This document shows positions 7,342 to 17,400 of a stretch of 50,754 nt of DNA, in pieces. This DNA comes from Lachnospiraceae bacterium (GTDB lineage: Bacteria; Bacillota; Clostridia; Lachnospirales; Lachnospiraceae). Location: assembly GCA_024698345.1 (NCBI GenBank), contig JAILRH010000076.1:1-50754 (forward strand), given 5' to 3'. The position numbers and the translations under genes were made by a program. A model generated the notes under the pieces. The model was not told the DNA's origin. It did not search any database and saw only the letters and a list, made by a program, of their open reading frames with translations. Every line of letters begins with the position of its first letter. Within the stretch, counting starts at the first letter, position 1.

Positions 7342-9747
7342 TTAACTTCTTCCCGTCCTTCGATTGTGAAGTGCTCCGCTCTCAGCAGCAAGTCGCTGCT
7401 TCTCCGGATCCTTGTAAACAACCTTAACCTTGTTCTTCTTTTCTTCGTAAAGATTCTCATCTGCCAGTCTCAAAATCTCTTCAACGTCAGTCTCTTCGGA
7501 AATTGTAAACTCGTAATATCCCACACTCATATTGACGTAGTAAGGTTTGTCACATTGTTCATTGAACCTGGCAAGTGAATCCTTGATACGCTTCTTTATT
7601 ACTTCGCCGTAATCGTCCTGATTTACCATGGCAAAAGCTGCAAACTCATCACCACCCATACGACCTACCACATCGTTCTTTCTGAAAGAATCACTGAGAG
7701 TATTTGCAATGGTCTTGATTGAGAAATCGCCGTCATCATGACCAAACTCGTCATTTACAACCTTAAGGCAGTCCATATCAGCATACACAGCCAATGCTTT
7801 CTTTCCCCTATTGACCTCATTACGTATAATGTTATCCACAACCTGGAAGAATCCTCTTCTGTTCTTAACACCGGTCATCGGATCCATAGTACTCATCTCA
7901 TCAAGAAGCTTGTTGGTCTCAACAGTCTTTGCAAGATTAATCTCCAACTCTTTCTTAATCTTGTTCTGTTCCTTGATAATATCAAGAACTTCGAGAGTAA
8001 CACTTATCTGGCAGGCAATCTGCTGCGCAAATCTGAAAGACTCGATATCAACTTCCATCAGTGATAATCCAAACTGCACCTCATTTGAAAACAGCGGTAA
8101 TACCAACTCATCAAATCTGTGTTCGGTAGGCATATTCGCATCGGAGAATATATCACAACATTTTATAACCTTTTCGTATTCATCATATACGCTGATTTTT
8201 TCACCATCATGGCTGGCTCTTATATAACACGAATCAGGTATCGTCCATTTATGGTTACCATTGTAAATCATCTTCTCTGAATACACATACAGATAACTTG
8301 ATTTGTAATGCATCCTCTGAAGTTTATTAATCACCGATTCAAAACGGTGTGCTTCGTCTGAAAACATCTGCTGCTGGAGAATATCTCCTGTAATATTAGT
8401 CAATAACGACTCAAATACCTTATTGCGTTCATCTGCAACAAACTTCTTCTTATTCTCAACTGTAGCTGCGCTGTTACTTGTAAATGAAGTCTGTTCCAGT
8501 AACCATCTGCATTCCGTATCATTATTTAGGAGGTTACTCATGTATCCATACAATATCTGATTGACAAGGAATAGATTCTCCATACTCATATATCCCCTGA
8601 TATAAATATCTTCAAACAGGTGATACTGCTTACCAAATTCCTTTTCATCCATTATAAGCGTTCCGTCATCTCTGAGAAGACTAAGATAATAGTTAAAGTA
8701 ATCAACCATAACCTTTCTGACTCTTGCCTTTTCGATAGGCTCATAGATGCTGTCCACATACTTCTCCATTAATTCATTCACAAGGAACTGAACTGCAGCT
8801 CCTCTGTTCAATTTATACATCTCACCGGATACCTGACGAACAATATTGTCGCTGTTGCATCCACACGACTCTCTGATAACAAGCTTTGATGGAACTGTAA
8901 TATCTATATGCTTGCCCTCAACCAAATCCGGGCAACACATAACTGCCTGATATGCAATCTCTTTTACATCAACTCTGACAGTAGTCATATAAGGCTCAAC
9001 CATCATTGCAAGCGGTGAATCATCAAATCCGGTAATCAGTATATCTTTTCCGGGAACCAGCCCCATGTTTTCGACTGCCTGGAAACCACTAACTGCCATC
9101 TGGTCATTTGCATATACCACCGCTTCAACACCCGGATTATTCCTGATAATGTTCTCTGTGAATTCCGGAAAGTATGATGTAAAATCTCCGTACTCAATCA
9201 GGCTCTCTGCTTCTTTGGCTCCAAACTCCTTAACTGCGTCCTTGTAAGCCTGAAGTCTCTCTATTGCATCCTGATTTGTCTTTGGTCCGCTGACAAATCC
9301 AATAGTCCTACACCCGTGTTCCTGTACCAGATGTCTGACCGCCTGTCTGATTCCTTCCCTGTTGTCAATTGTTATACTTGGATATCCTTCCTCACTGCCC
9401 GCAAGAAGAATCGAGGGAACATCTTTAAAATACTCAAGGAACTTTTTCTTCTTCTCAGGAGCTAAAAGTGAAGTGATAACTCCATACTCTATGATAACCA
9501 CATCAAATGAACAGTTATTAGGATAACTGTATAATGTGTTGTACTGATAGTGATATCTGAGATTACGTTCCTCATTTGGTCTCTCCCCCAAATCAAGAAT
9601 ACCTCCAGGGAAAATAAACAGATTGGCATCCAAATCCTTTGCTGCCATCAGGGCTCCCTCACATATCGCATAAGAAAAATCAGATTCCAGCATTCCTATA
9701 CATAGAGCTATATTCAATCTTTTCTTATTTGTCTGTTCTTTTTTCAT
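7342..9747 (-). CDS. Sugar-sensor diguanylate cyclase (LacI-type binding domain + GGDEF)
   Basis: Predicted to make cyclic di-GMP under control of a small-molecule sensor. Residues 10-290 resemble the LacI/PurR periplasmic-binding-like domain (NIALCIGML at the start, then SITIDNREGIRQAVRHL, IGFVSGP and TGFDDSPLA) but lack both the DNA-binding helix-turn-helix and a signal peptide, so the sensor is probably cytoplasmic. A long middle region of unknown fold follows, then GGDEF from about residue 615: YADMDCLKVVND, an intact RMGGDEFAAF active site, and an RKND inhibitory site five residues before GGDEF. All key residues are present. The start lies three bases after the upstream EAL gene's stop, with GAGGG eight bases upstream, so the two are translationally coupled. 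The ligand is unknown. Confidence 0.88.
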   Translation of the reverse strand: MKKEQTNKKRLNIALCIGMLESDFSYAICEGALMAAKDLDANLFIFPGGILDLGERPNEERNLRYHYQYNTLYSYPNNCSFDVVIIEYGVITSLLAPEKKKKFLEYFKDVPSILLAGSEEGYPSITIDNREGIRQAVRHLVQEHGCRTIGFVSGPKTNQDAIERLQAYKDAVKEFGAKEAESLIEYGDFTSYFPEFTENIIRNNPGVEAVVYANDQMAVSGFQAVENMGLVPGKDILITGFDDSPLAMMVEPYMTTVRVDVKEIAYQAVMCCPDLVEGKHIDITVPSKLVIRESCGCNSDNIVRQVSGEMYKLNRGAAVQFLVNELMEKYVDSIYEPIEKARVRKVMVDYFNYYLSLLRDDGTLIMDEKEFGKQYHLFEDIYIRGYMSMENLFLVNQILYGYMSNLLNNDTECRWLLEQTSFTSNSAATVENKKKFVADERNKVFESLLTNITGDILQQQMFSDEAHRFESVINKLQRMHYKSSYLYVYSEKMIYNGNHKWTIPDSCYIRASHDGEKISVYDEYEKVIKCCDIFSDANMPTEHRFDELVLPLFSNEVQFGLSLMEVDIESFRFAQQIACQISVTLEVLDIIKEQNKIKKELEINLAKTVETNKLLDEMSTMDPMTGVKNRRGFFQVVDNIIRNEVNRGKKALAVYADMDCLKVVNDEFGHDDGDFSIKTIANTLSDSFRKNDVVGRMGGDEFAAFAMVNQDDYGEVIKKRIKDSLARFNEQCDKPYYVNMSVGYYEFTISEETDVEEILRLADENLYEEKKNKVKVVYKDPEKQRLAAESGALHNRRTGRS

Positions 9748-9750
9748 AAC

Positions 9751-11685
9751 CTAAGCCCTCACATTTTCTTTCTCCAGAAAAGCTATAAAATCAGCCTCCG
9801 GTATAGGTTTTGAATACAAATATCCCTGAAGATAATCGCATCCAAAATCCAACAAGATCTTCTTCATTTCCTCATTTTCCACGCCTTCAACTACTATCTT
9901 CTTGCCAATAGCCTTTAAAAGCTTGATTGTATATTCAAGTACAATCATGGCATCTTCTCTCTCCATTGCCTGCCACAGAATACTCTTGTCTATCTTTACT
10001 ATCTCTGCCGGAAACTCAAGCAGATAATCGATGGTAGCAAAACCTGAGCCGTAGTCATCAATAGAAAATCCAACACCATGCTGTACCATGCTCTCCATAA
10101 TATTCTTCAATATTCTGACTGTAAGAAACTCTGTTTCTGCAGTCTCTGTAATCTCAAGGTTGACACACTTGGTATCAATCCCATAACTTCTGATGATTGA
10201 TAAATACTTCTCAGCCAGTTTCTCATATCTGCACTGGATTGGAGATAAATTGACATCTATATATTCTATGCCAAGTTCCAAACATCCACTCTCCTTAATA
10301 AACTCGCAAACCTTTCTAAGAACCATATCTCCTATCTCTATAATCTGTCCGTTCTTTTCAGCTACAGGTATGAACTCATCAGGCCCGATAAATCCCAAAT
10401 CGTTGTCAATGAGTCTGAGCAACGCCTCTGCGCCGTGAAACGTATCTGCTTCTGCATCGTATATCGGCTGATAATAAATCTGGAAACCATCTTCTTTGAT
10501 TGCTCTTTCCAAAACCTGAGTGATTCTGTTACTTCGGTGGATCTTTTCTATAACTGCCTCCATGTCCTCCAATACCAACAGCCTCTTGCCATTTTCGAAA
10601 GTAAGGTTGTGAATGACCTCTTCAAGTTCCAGCCCGTCAATCTCAAGATTGATAACAGGAATAATAGCTACCTGCACCTCCACTTCCTGTTCAATCACCT
10701 TATCATCAATCTGAATAACAAATTTCTCAGAAAAGCACTCATCAACCCTGGTCAGAAACTCGTTGGTATTAGTATCATCAGGTATAATAACTGCAAATTC
10801 TGATTTGGTAAGTGCATATGCATCTCTCTTGAAGGACATATTCAGTCGCTCTGCAATCTTGTTAGAGAGCATCTCTGAATTTCTCTGTCCCATCGTATAT
10901 TCAAAATATGCATAATCCATAGGTTTTATGGCTACAACCTTATAAAACTTTCCTTTTTCGCTATTGCTTCTGATAGTTTGGACAAATGCCTGCTGGTTAA
11001 AACACTGGGTGGTATTGAACAAATAATATACCGGATTCTCAAGTGATGAATACAGGAAGAACAATACCATCGACAATGTAAAATTAGTGATAAGATACTT
11101 TGGAATAAACAACTGAACAATAATACTAACAAGAAGTCCAATTGTAAATCCCGTAAGAGATAAAACCTGATATTTATTAAAAGTCTTTCTAACCTTGATA
11201 ACAATAACATTGGCGATAATAACACAACTGAATGCGCATACATACAGCAGCCACATTCCCGGTCCCTGGAAATAATTCGACCGGCTATCAAAATAAAATA
11301 CAAAATGTGTGATATGCGTCGTAAAAATAATAATCGCTTCAAAAATAAAAATACAGACAGCAAAATAATATACACAATTCTGATAAAACTTTATTTTGAA
11401 AAAAGAGACTATGTACAGTAAAAAAATAATAGCCAAAACATTGTACAGAATCAGATACAACTCATTAATAAAATAGTTGAATCTCAAAGAAAACCGATCA
11501 GTGTATGTGATAGTGTACACTGAGCATATATTAACAATAGATGCAACAAGATTGATTACTATCATGGACAAAAACAGCTTGTTCTTAACTGTATTATAAT
11601 TCTGCCGCAAGTAATATATAATCAACAGTATCACTGAAGACAAAACCGCCGCTTCACAGTACTGTGGATAATACAACAGCTCCAT
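9751..11685 (-). CDS. Membrane-bound EAL-domain c-di-GMP phosphodiesterase
   Basis: Predicted to hydrolyse cyclic di-GMP at the membrane. Six to seven hydrophobic segments fill residues 5-215. A degenerate GGDEF domain follows (VIIPDDTNTNEF where GGDEF would be, so inactive). The EAL domain starts near residue 390 and has the active-site series YYQPI, EALLRL, DVNLSP, EITETAE, IDDYGSG, VKIDKS, VVEGVENEE and QGYLYSKP, which suggests it is active. The frame is open to 11814, but AAAGGAGG eight bases before the ATG at 11685 gives a 644-residue protein and is preferred. It shares an operon with the diguanylate cyclase, so synthesis and breakdown of the messenger are co-expressed. Confidence 0.9.
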   Translation of the reverse strand: MELLYYPQYCEAAVLSSVILLIIYYLRQNYNTVKNKLFLSMIVINLVASIVNICSVYTITYTDRFSLRFNYFINELYLILYNVLAIIFLLYIVSFFKIKFYQNCVYYFAVCIFIFEAIIIFTTHITHFVFYFDSRSNYFQGPGMWLLYVCAFSCVIIANVIVIKVRKTFNKYQVLSLTGFTIGLLVSIIVQLFIPKYLITNFTLSMVLFFLYSSLENPVYYLFNTTQCFNQQAFVQTIRSNSEKGKFYKVVAIKPMDYAYFEYTMGQRNSEMLSNKIAERLNMSFKRDAYALTKSEFAVIIPDDTNTNEFLTRVDECFSEKFVIQIDDKVIEQEVEVQVAIIPVINLEIDGLELEEVIHNLTFENGKRLLVLEDMEAVIEKIHRSNRITQVLERAIKEDGFQIYYQPIYDAEADTFHGAEALLRLIDNDLGFIGPDEFIPVAEKNGQIIEIGDMVLRKVCEFIKESGCLELGIEYIDVNLSPIQCRYEKLAEKYLSIIRSYGIDTKCVNLEITETAETEFLTVRILKNIMESMVQHGVGFSIDDYGSGFATIDYLLEFPAEIVKIDKSILWQAMEREDAMIVLEYTIKLLKAIGKKIVVEGVENEEMKKILLDFGCDYLQGYLYSKPIPEADFIAFLEKENVRA

Positions 11686-11791
11686 AAGCATTACCTCCTT
11701 TCCAGTAATACTCACTCTCAAGACACGCACAGGATACAGATGTAAAAAAGTATGTAAAGGATATAGATATGTAACCTGCACTCTTCCGTAT

Positions 11792-11823
11792 ATATACAGA
11801 GCATAGGCGACCACTCTGTATAT
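11792..11823. promoter_or_regulatory. Inverted repeat upstream of the c-di-GMP operon
   Basis: Perfect ten-base arms ATATACAGAG/CTCTGTATAT separated by 12 bases, about 110 bp before the EAL gene start. This could be an operator or a leader hairpin. No T run follows, so a terminator is unlikely. Confidence 0.45.
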
Positions 11824-11910
11824 TTTCTCATCATATATTTATTTTACTATATTTTTGAAAATATTGCATTATAAATATTTGTTTTTTGGTGATTTGCATT
11901 TGTTTTTTTC

Positions 11911-12097
11911 GAGATTCCGACTTACCGGCTAACTTCCGGTTTGCGTGGTACACCTCTTCTTCTTGCTTCAACTTGCTTTCTCTCTGCGTACCGACCTTTC
12001 GGCAAAATTCAGGTTTGCGCGGTCACCTTCTTAGGCTTGCTTCAACTTGCTTTCTCTCTGCGTACCGACCTTTCGGCAAAATTCAGGTTTGCGCGGT
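11911..12097. repeat. Two 62-bp direct repeats of a dispersed element plus a diverged third
   Basis: Copies at 11962-12023 and 12036-12097 are nearly identical and contain CTGCGTACCGACCTTTCGGC followed by AGGTTTGCGCGG. A diverged copy lies at 11911-11951. A fourth occurs about 24 kb away at 35861-35913. The core has a CCGA...TCGG palindrome. No protein-coding role is seen. The 11686-12475 gap otherwise holds the inverted repeat at 11792, a gene remnant and a terminator. Confidence 0.75.
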
Positions 12098-12160
12098 ATA
12101 AATGCAAATTACTTTTCAAATACTCTCATCTTTTCAACAGTATATATGATTATAAATAGT

Positions 12161-12173
12161 TCAAGACTCGCTC
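12161..12173. repeat. Partial copy of the 23.5-kb hairpin arm
   Basis: TCAAGACTCGCTC is identical to the left part of the hairpin at 23482-23503 and, as there, lies next to an Rpn-type sequence. It is short, so chance cannot be excluded. Confidence 0.35.
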
Positions 12174-12230
12174 AATTGAAGAAACAATAGGCAAGGCAAT
12201 TGATATGTTTATATTAATATGTTTATATAA

Positions 12231-12359
12231 GAAAATATTCTTGTGGATATGTTTCTTGAACACAAAGCTGATGTTACTGACATCCTTCTTGCTGAATCCA
12301 AAGCGTAGATTACTGATATGCTTCTTACTGAATTCAATGAAGATAATACATCAAAATGA
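12231..12359 (+). pseudogene. Remnant of an Rpn-like protein tail
   Basis: The plus-strand frame reads ENILVDMFLEHKADVTDILL, then reaches an internal stop (TAG at 12306-12308), then ITDMLLTEFNE and a second stop. This matches the segment ENILRDILTAHKAEVTDMIL of the gene at the right window edge. No start or ribosome site is present. It is the only trace of former coding sequence on the plus strand. Confidence 0.5.
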
Positions 12360-12388
12360 TTATGGTCGACAGCAGATCCGAGGTTCGA

Positions 12389-12444
12389 CAAAAAAAAACA
12401 TCCTTACATTATATTTCGCTATTAACGAAGTAATGTAAGGATGT
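12389..12444 (-). terminator. Terminator after the 575-residue secreted protein
   Basis: Fourteen-base arms ACATCCTTACATTA/TAATGTAAGGATGT (12398-12411 and 12431-12444), with a TTCG...CGAA pair inside, are followed on the minus strand by nine T residues. Confidence 0.9.
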
Positions 12445-12475
12445 TTTTAGTTGTATTATCAATTATTATACAATA

Positions 12476-14203
12476 TTATGAAGCCGGAACAAATGTCATG
12501 CCTTCGAATTTTGTCGTTGTCTCTTCTTCATGTAAGTTTCCATCCCATCCATACTCGATAGCTTGTGTCCTGTAGTATGGATTTGTGGTTGGGATAAGAT
12601 TTGCAACCAGTGCATTACTTAAGAAATCAAACAAGTACTGATGTCCCTGAATATTTGACGATTTGTTATTTCGATAAATGTTATCAGCAATCTGTGGTAC
12701 AGATGTTGCCGCTGCCTTTTCTCCATAAACAATGTATCTGTTTTCATCTTTTGTAACAATCGCAAATGCCCTTACATGGAATGTATGTGTAATGTATGTG
12801 TTTATTCCTGAAATAGTAAACACATAATAATCATTTCCATCATTTCTGTTATTTAATCCTGCAACCAAAGCTTTGTTTGTTGAAATATACGCTTTAGTGC
12901 TGTTGCCTACTGATGATCCTATATAACTCCACGCTTTTCCTTCAACCGGGTGGTCAAAATCAAGCAATGTATCCGCTTTTGTATATTCATCATTCTTGCG
13001 ATATCCGTCATCATTTGGATCCAGTGTAAGAATAATCCCATGAGATTCAACAGTATAATTCTGTCCGCTTACAGTGATAGTACTTCCAACACTTGGGCAC
13101 TTTCCAATAGCTCTGAATGCAACATCTGTACTTCTCGCAGCTTCTGGGAAATTAGTCTTAATCTGGAATCCCTGGATAGCAATACTATTGCTCGTAAGTG
13201 TGTCACTTGCCGGCGCCACTGTTGTTGTCTCAACTGGTTCAGGTGTTGTTGTCTCTACCGGCGCAGCTGTTGTTGTCTCAACTGGTGCAGCTGTTGTTGT
13301 CTCTACCGGTGTGGAAATAGATGCGTTCAGCTGTTCTTCTGAACTGTAAACCTTCAAACTTGGATTCGTTACAGTAATAGTTGCATCAGCATCATTTCCA
13401 TCTACATTTCCCATCATAATTCCCCATAACGTATTATCATTTGTTATAGTTGATTGAAAAGTCACTCTAACATCAGTACTAGTTCCTGCTGAAAGCGATA
13501 TGACATCACCTGACTTGATGACTGCCCATCCCTGTTCAATAACCTGACTCAAGAAACGAACTTTCTTATCAACATTGGATTGAATGGTAAATTCAGCCTT
13601 GTACCACTTTCCACTTTCAATACTTATGCCATTGTATTTTAATTGGCTAGCATATTCTGAAGCATCTCCATCATGTGTATTAACCGTAGCAACACCATTA
13701 CTATATGAACCGCCTACCCAGTTTGACCCACTATTTTGGAATGTCCTGTCTAAAATCAACTCTGTTCCCTCAACAAATGATGTTACAACTTCATTTGCAA
13801 CTGTCATTGAAAGTGTCTGAGTGTGTGTGGTACTTGAACTTGTAAAAACAATACTGTAATTACCATTTGAAAGGTTTTTTCCCGTAATAAATGATTTAGG
13901 TATTGTCTGTCCATTATCTACAGTAGTTGTTTCACCACAAGTGGTCTCTCCACTCATAACTGCTACACTGAGAGTACTCCCCTCGTCTCCATTCCACGAA
14001 AAACGCAAGCCATCTGTCTCGGCTCCATTAAACACAAACCCTACCAAATTTCCAGTTCCATTTCCTGCCGGAATAGTATACGTCTTTCCTCCACTAGTAA
14101 ATGAAGCTGCTTTTACTTGCGTCTCACTCTGTATCATCAACCCGGCCACCGCCACCGCAAACGCGGTGGCAACAGCCAATATTTTTTTATATTTATTTTT
14201 CAT
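12476..14203 (-). CDS. Secreted protein with CBM4/9-like domain and shared C-terminal module
   Basis: 575 residues with a Sec signal peptide (Lys-rich start, hydrophobic ILAVATAFAVAVAGLMI, cleavage near VKA-AS). Residues 35-135 are a beta-rich region of unknown family. Residues 150-290 resemble a CBM4/9-type carbohydrate-binding domain (ELILDRTFQN to ITVTNPSLKVY). A repeated VETTTAAP linker covers about 298-335. The C-terminal part (IAIQGFQIKTN, HVRAFAIV, IADNIYRNN, HQYLFDFL, IEYGWDG) is a divergent form of the module shared by six proteins here, with a 20-residue tail. No catalytic domain, LPXTG signal or dockerin is seen. AAAGGAG lies six bases before the ATG. It probably shares a transcript with the 52-aa peptide and the 2474-aa protein. 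A carbohydrate-binding or scaffold role is an inference. Confidence 0.8.
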   Translation of the reverse strand: MKNKYKKILAVATAFAVAVAGLMIQSETQVKAASFTSGGKTYTIPAGNGTGNLVGFVFNGAETDGLRFSWNGDEGSTLSVAVMSGETTCGETTTVDNGQTIPKSFITGKNLSNGNYSIVFTSSSTTHTQTLSMTVANEVVTSFVEGTELILDRTFQNSGSNWVGGSYSNGVATVNTHDGDASEYASQLKYNGISIESGKWYKAEFTIQSNVDKKVRFLSQVIEQGWAVIKSGDVISLSAGTSTDVRVTFQSTITNDNTLWGIMMGNVDGNDADATITVTNPSLKVYSSEEQLNASISTPVETTTAAPVETTTAAPVETTTPEPVETTTVAPASDTLTSNSIAIQGFQIKTNFPEAARSTDVAFRAIGKCPSVGSTITVSGQNYTVESHGIILTLDPNDDGYRKNDEYTKADTLLDFDHPVEGKAWSYIGSSVGNSTKAYISTNKALVAGLNNRNDGNDYYVFTISGINTYITHTFHVRAFAIVTKDENRYIVYGEKAAATSVPQIADNIYRNNKSSNIQGHQYLFDFLSNALVANLIPTTNPYYRTQAIEYGWDGNLHEEETTTKFEGMTFVPAS

Positions 14204-14269
14204 TTTAACTCCTTTCCGGAATCACCTCAAAATCCCTATAAAGAAATCTCAAAGATATAACATATCTCA

Positions 14270-14428
14270 TTATGGAATTATAGGCATTGTTTCAGGATCA
14301 TCGTCCGGTGGTGAGGTCAACTCTCCTGTCTCAACGACTGCCCCGGGATCATCTCCTGCCATAATATCCTTTAAAGTTCTAAAAATAGTTACATCAATTT
14401 CAGGTGTTTCATATATTTTCTTATTCAT
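14270..14428 (-). CDS. 52-residue acidic peptide of unknown function
   Basis: A short frame beginning MNKKIYETPEIDVTIF and continuing LKDIMAGDDPGAVVETGE to an acidic, Pro-rich end (PPDDDPETMPIIP). A longer frame is open upstream, but AGGAGG nine bases before the ATG at 14428 fixes this start. It lies 43 bases after the 2474-aa gene and 66 before the 575-aa gene, so it is probably the middle gene of an operon. It has no signal peptide or membrane segment. Short clostridial peptides with a YxxPxIxVxxF start and a following DI are common but, to my knowledge, uncharacterised. The YxxP motif also recalls lasso-peptide leaders, but no maturation genes are nearby. Confidence 0.7.
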   Translation of the reverse strand: MNKKIYETPEIDVTIFRTLKDIMAGDDPGAVVETGELTSPPDDDPETMPIIP

Positions 14429-14471
14429 AATCGTAATCCTCCTAAATAATACATTATTATAACACCCTTTT

Positions 14472-17400
14472 TTATTCTTCGTCAAATTCATCATAGATTG
14501 CATCATTCCAGTCATATTCAACTCTTCTGTACAATCCGTTTTCAGGAACCTTATTATAGATCCATTCATATACTGAACTGTATGTCGTATCAGGTTCTGA
14601 TGAACTATTCAGGCTTTCAAGCAATGAAGCTTCTTTATCAGCGTCGCTCATTCTGAACTCGCCTCTTGTAGTATATGTATCATAATAAACTGTTCCCTTC
14701 TTCTGTGTTACATAATTAAATATGTCTGTAAACATTGCAGATATCTCTGAATAGCCCTCATCTGATGTAGTCTTAATATTTAACGCCGTGTACATTGCTC
14801 TTACAATATCTGCTCTGTTATTCCTAAGCGATACCAATCCAAGTACATTATCGTACAAGAAGTCATGTCCTTCTCTTGTGCCCATCATTCTGTTGTCATA
14901 TAAGTTCTGTGCAATCTTGTAAATTGATGTAGCAAATACTTTTGTACCGTATACCTTTGTACCATCGCTAAGTATTGCGTAAGCTCTTACTGCTGTTTCC
15001 TGCTCTAATGTATTGTACTGATAATTTGTATGTTTAAATGTTACTGCGAAGAATTTGCTTGTATCTTCTTCTTTGTCTTTAGTTGTAAATCCGGAAATAA
15101 GTCCTACTCCGGTAGCTGTAACAATGTTAACCTTGTCACTACCACCTTCTACCATAACGCTATAATCATTCTTTACATCATCATTCTTTGCATATACCAA
15201 ACCATATCCAACAACCGGATACAACACTCCATTGTATTCGATAATATTGCTTGCCTTAGATATTACTCTGAATGAAGGGTTAAACTCAGATACTGAGCCT
15301 TCTGCCTTACTTGTATTCATCTGGAATCCCTGAACTTCAACTTCACCAGGTTCAACTACAACCTTAACAGGTATGTAAGTTACTGCCGAAGTACTTGTAT
15401 TTTCAACTTTCAATAAGTAATATGTTGTCTTGTATACAGCTGTAAATACATCAGTTGATCTGTACTGGATTTCACCAGGATACAGTTTGTCGTAAATTGT
15501 CTTTTCTGTGTAACTCTGTGAAGCAGCTACCTCTGTAAATACTGATGAATCTTCTCCATCCTTCAATTCTGTCTGACTTCCCTCGGAAATATACAACTTT
15601 GTATTAGCTGCATTATAGTAATTGTTATTTCCTATCATTGAGATAAAGTAGTCATTGTATCCTGTTAATGCATATGTATTAGTCAATGTATGTCCTGTAG
15701 TTCTGTCATCATAATAATAAATATTTCCTACTGCCTGAACAACATTTGCTCCCGTTCCTACAACAACCGGAAGTTTACTTTGTCCTTTAATTTGTCTCCA
15801 ACTGCTATCACCTGCAGCTTCGCTTCCACCAATCACTGCCTTGAAGTAGAAATCTTTATATGTATTTCCTCCATCAGGAGAAATTCTTACTGTATAATAA
15901 AATACATTATTTGGCGTTTCAGTAACATAAGGATCTACACCGGTTTCTACATATGTTGTGAACATTTTTGAAGCATTAATCAAAATCTGTCCGTCATAGT
16001 AATTATTGTATATTGTTTTCTGTCTAAAAGATCTTCCTGCCTGACCATCGTTCTGAACATATAATGTTGACGAGCTATTTCCTTTAATATAGTTTGGATT
16101 TCCATTCAATGAAATATAGTATCCATTGTATCCAACAACACTGTACATATCATCATCTGTGTAGTAGTAAATCTGGGCCGGTGTTGTACTACTTGAATCT
16201 TTAATAGGAAGTATGTTCTCACCATCAATAAGTACCCACTCATGATCATGTGGATCAGGCTCAGTTCCCGGCATCGTCTCACCATTTACTACATATGTCA
16301 GCACCTTTGGAGATTCCTGCTGACACCATTTTGCTACAACTTTTACATCGTAACTGTCTACATTATCAGGATCGTAAGCATTATAGGTTGCCGATCCGGT
16401 TGTAACGTTTGTCGCAATTCTGTCCTCAGCTACAAAATCTGTGTCACTATGTTCTTTTACATATACGTCGTAAACATATCCTTCTGAACTCTGGCTTCCC
16501 GGAATACTCCATTTAATATCCAGTTCTTCATTTCTTGGTGTAATAGTGAGTCCTTGAACTTCTTCGATTTCAGGAATTGTAGTTACAAGTTTAAGTGGAA
16601 TGCTTATGAAACTTGCTGGATGATTTTCTGTATCATAGTATACCTTCAAGAGATAATACTCACTATCTACTTCTCCACCATTCGGACTGTGAATTGGTAA
16701 CTGGCGCATCAAATCAGGGAATCCAATCTGCAAGCTTGTCTCTCTAAGTCCCAACGTTGCTGTAACTTCCACTTCTCCAGGGTTTGAGCCTAACTCTGCA
16801 AGTTCTGCGGCGCCAACGCCTTCAACAAAATTGCCCTCATTATCAAGATGTCCATACTCTAATGTTGCTCTTCTGTATTGTGCATCTGCATTATATGAAT
16901 GTCCACTGTCAAGTGTAATCTCAACATGATTGCTATTGTAAATAGTAACAACAGCCAAATCCAAATCTGACGCATCATAGTATAAACTTCCATTTTCAAC
17001 AATATAATCAGATCTGTGGTATGCATATGGAACCTCATCCGCTGAACTATTGCTACTCTTTGCCTTAACCCAGTTATCTATATCACCAGGTACTCTGAAG
17101 GCTACTACCACATATTTACCATTTTCTGAGTTCTCTATCTTTGAAAGATAATATTTTCCAGGTGCAAACGATACTGTATGGAACTGGAATCCATTTCCAT
17201 CCCACACATGGAATGCTGAACTTTCAGTTGAAAATCCTACTCCGCTATCATTACTGTGATTATAGTTATCAATTGTATCTTCTGTAACCTGTGCAAAATA
17301 GAATGTTGAAGTTGTAGTGTTAACAACTCTTTGTTGCGGTGTATTTGCATCAAATTCCATAGCAGTATATGCATTATTATAACTCTTCCATTTAGTTACA

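Noticed and set aside
13074..13349. Long plus-strand frames opposite the secreted genes (also at 33232-33495 and 43174-43809)
   Set aside because: They are shadows of Thr/Pro linkers and low-complexity codons in the real minus-strand genes, without start signals.
14270..14428. Lasso-peptide precursor, because of the YxxP motif near the start
   Set aside because: No B1, B2 or C maturation genes in the window, and the core is Asp/Pro rich with no plausible ring. Kept as an unknown peptide.
14429..14569. Longer 99-residue version of the small peptide
   Set aside because: The upstream extension lies inside the end of the 2474-aa gene in another frame and lacks a ribosome site; AGGAGG fixes the ATG at 14428.
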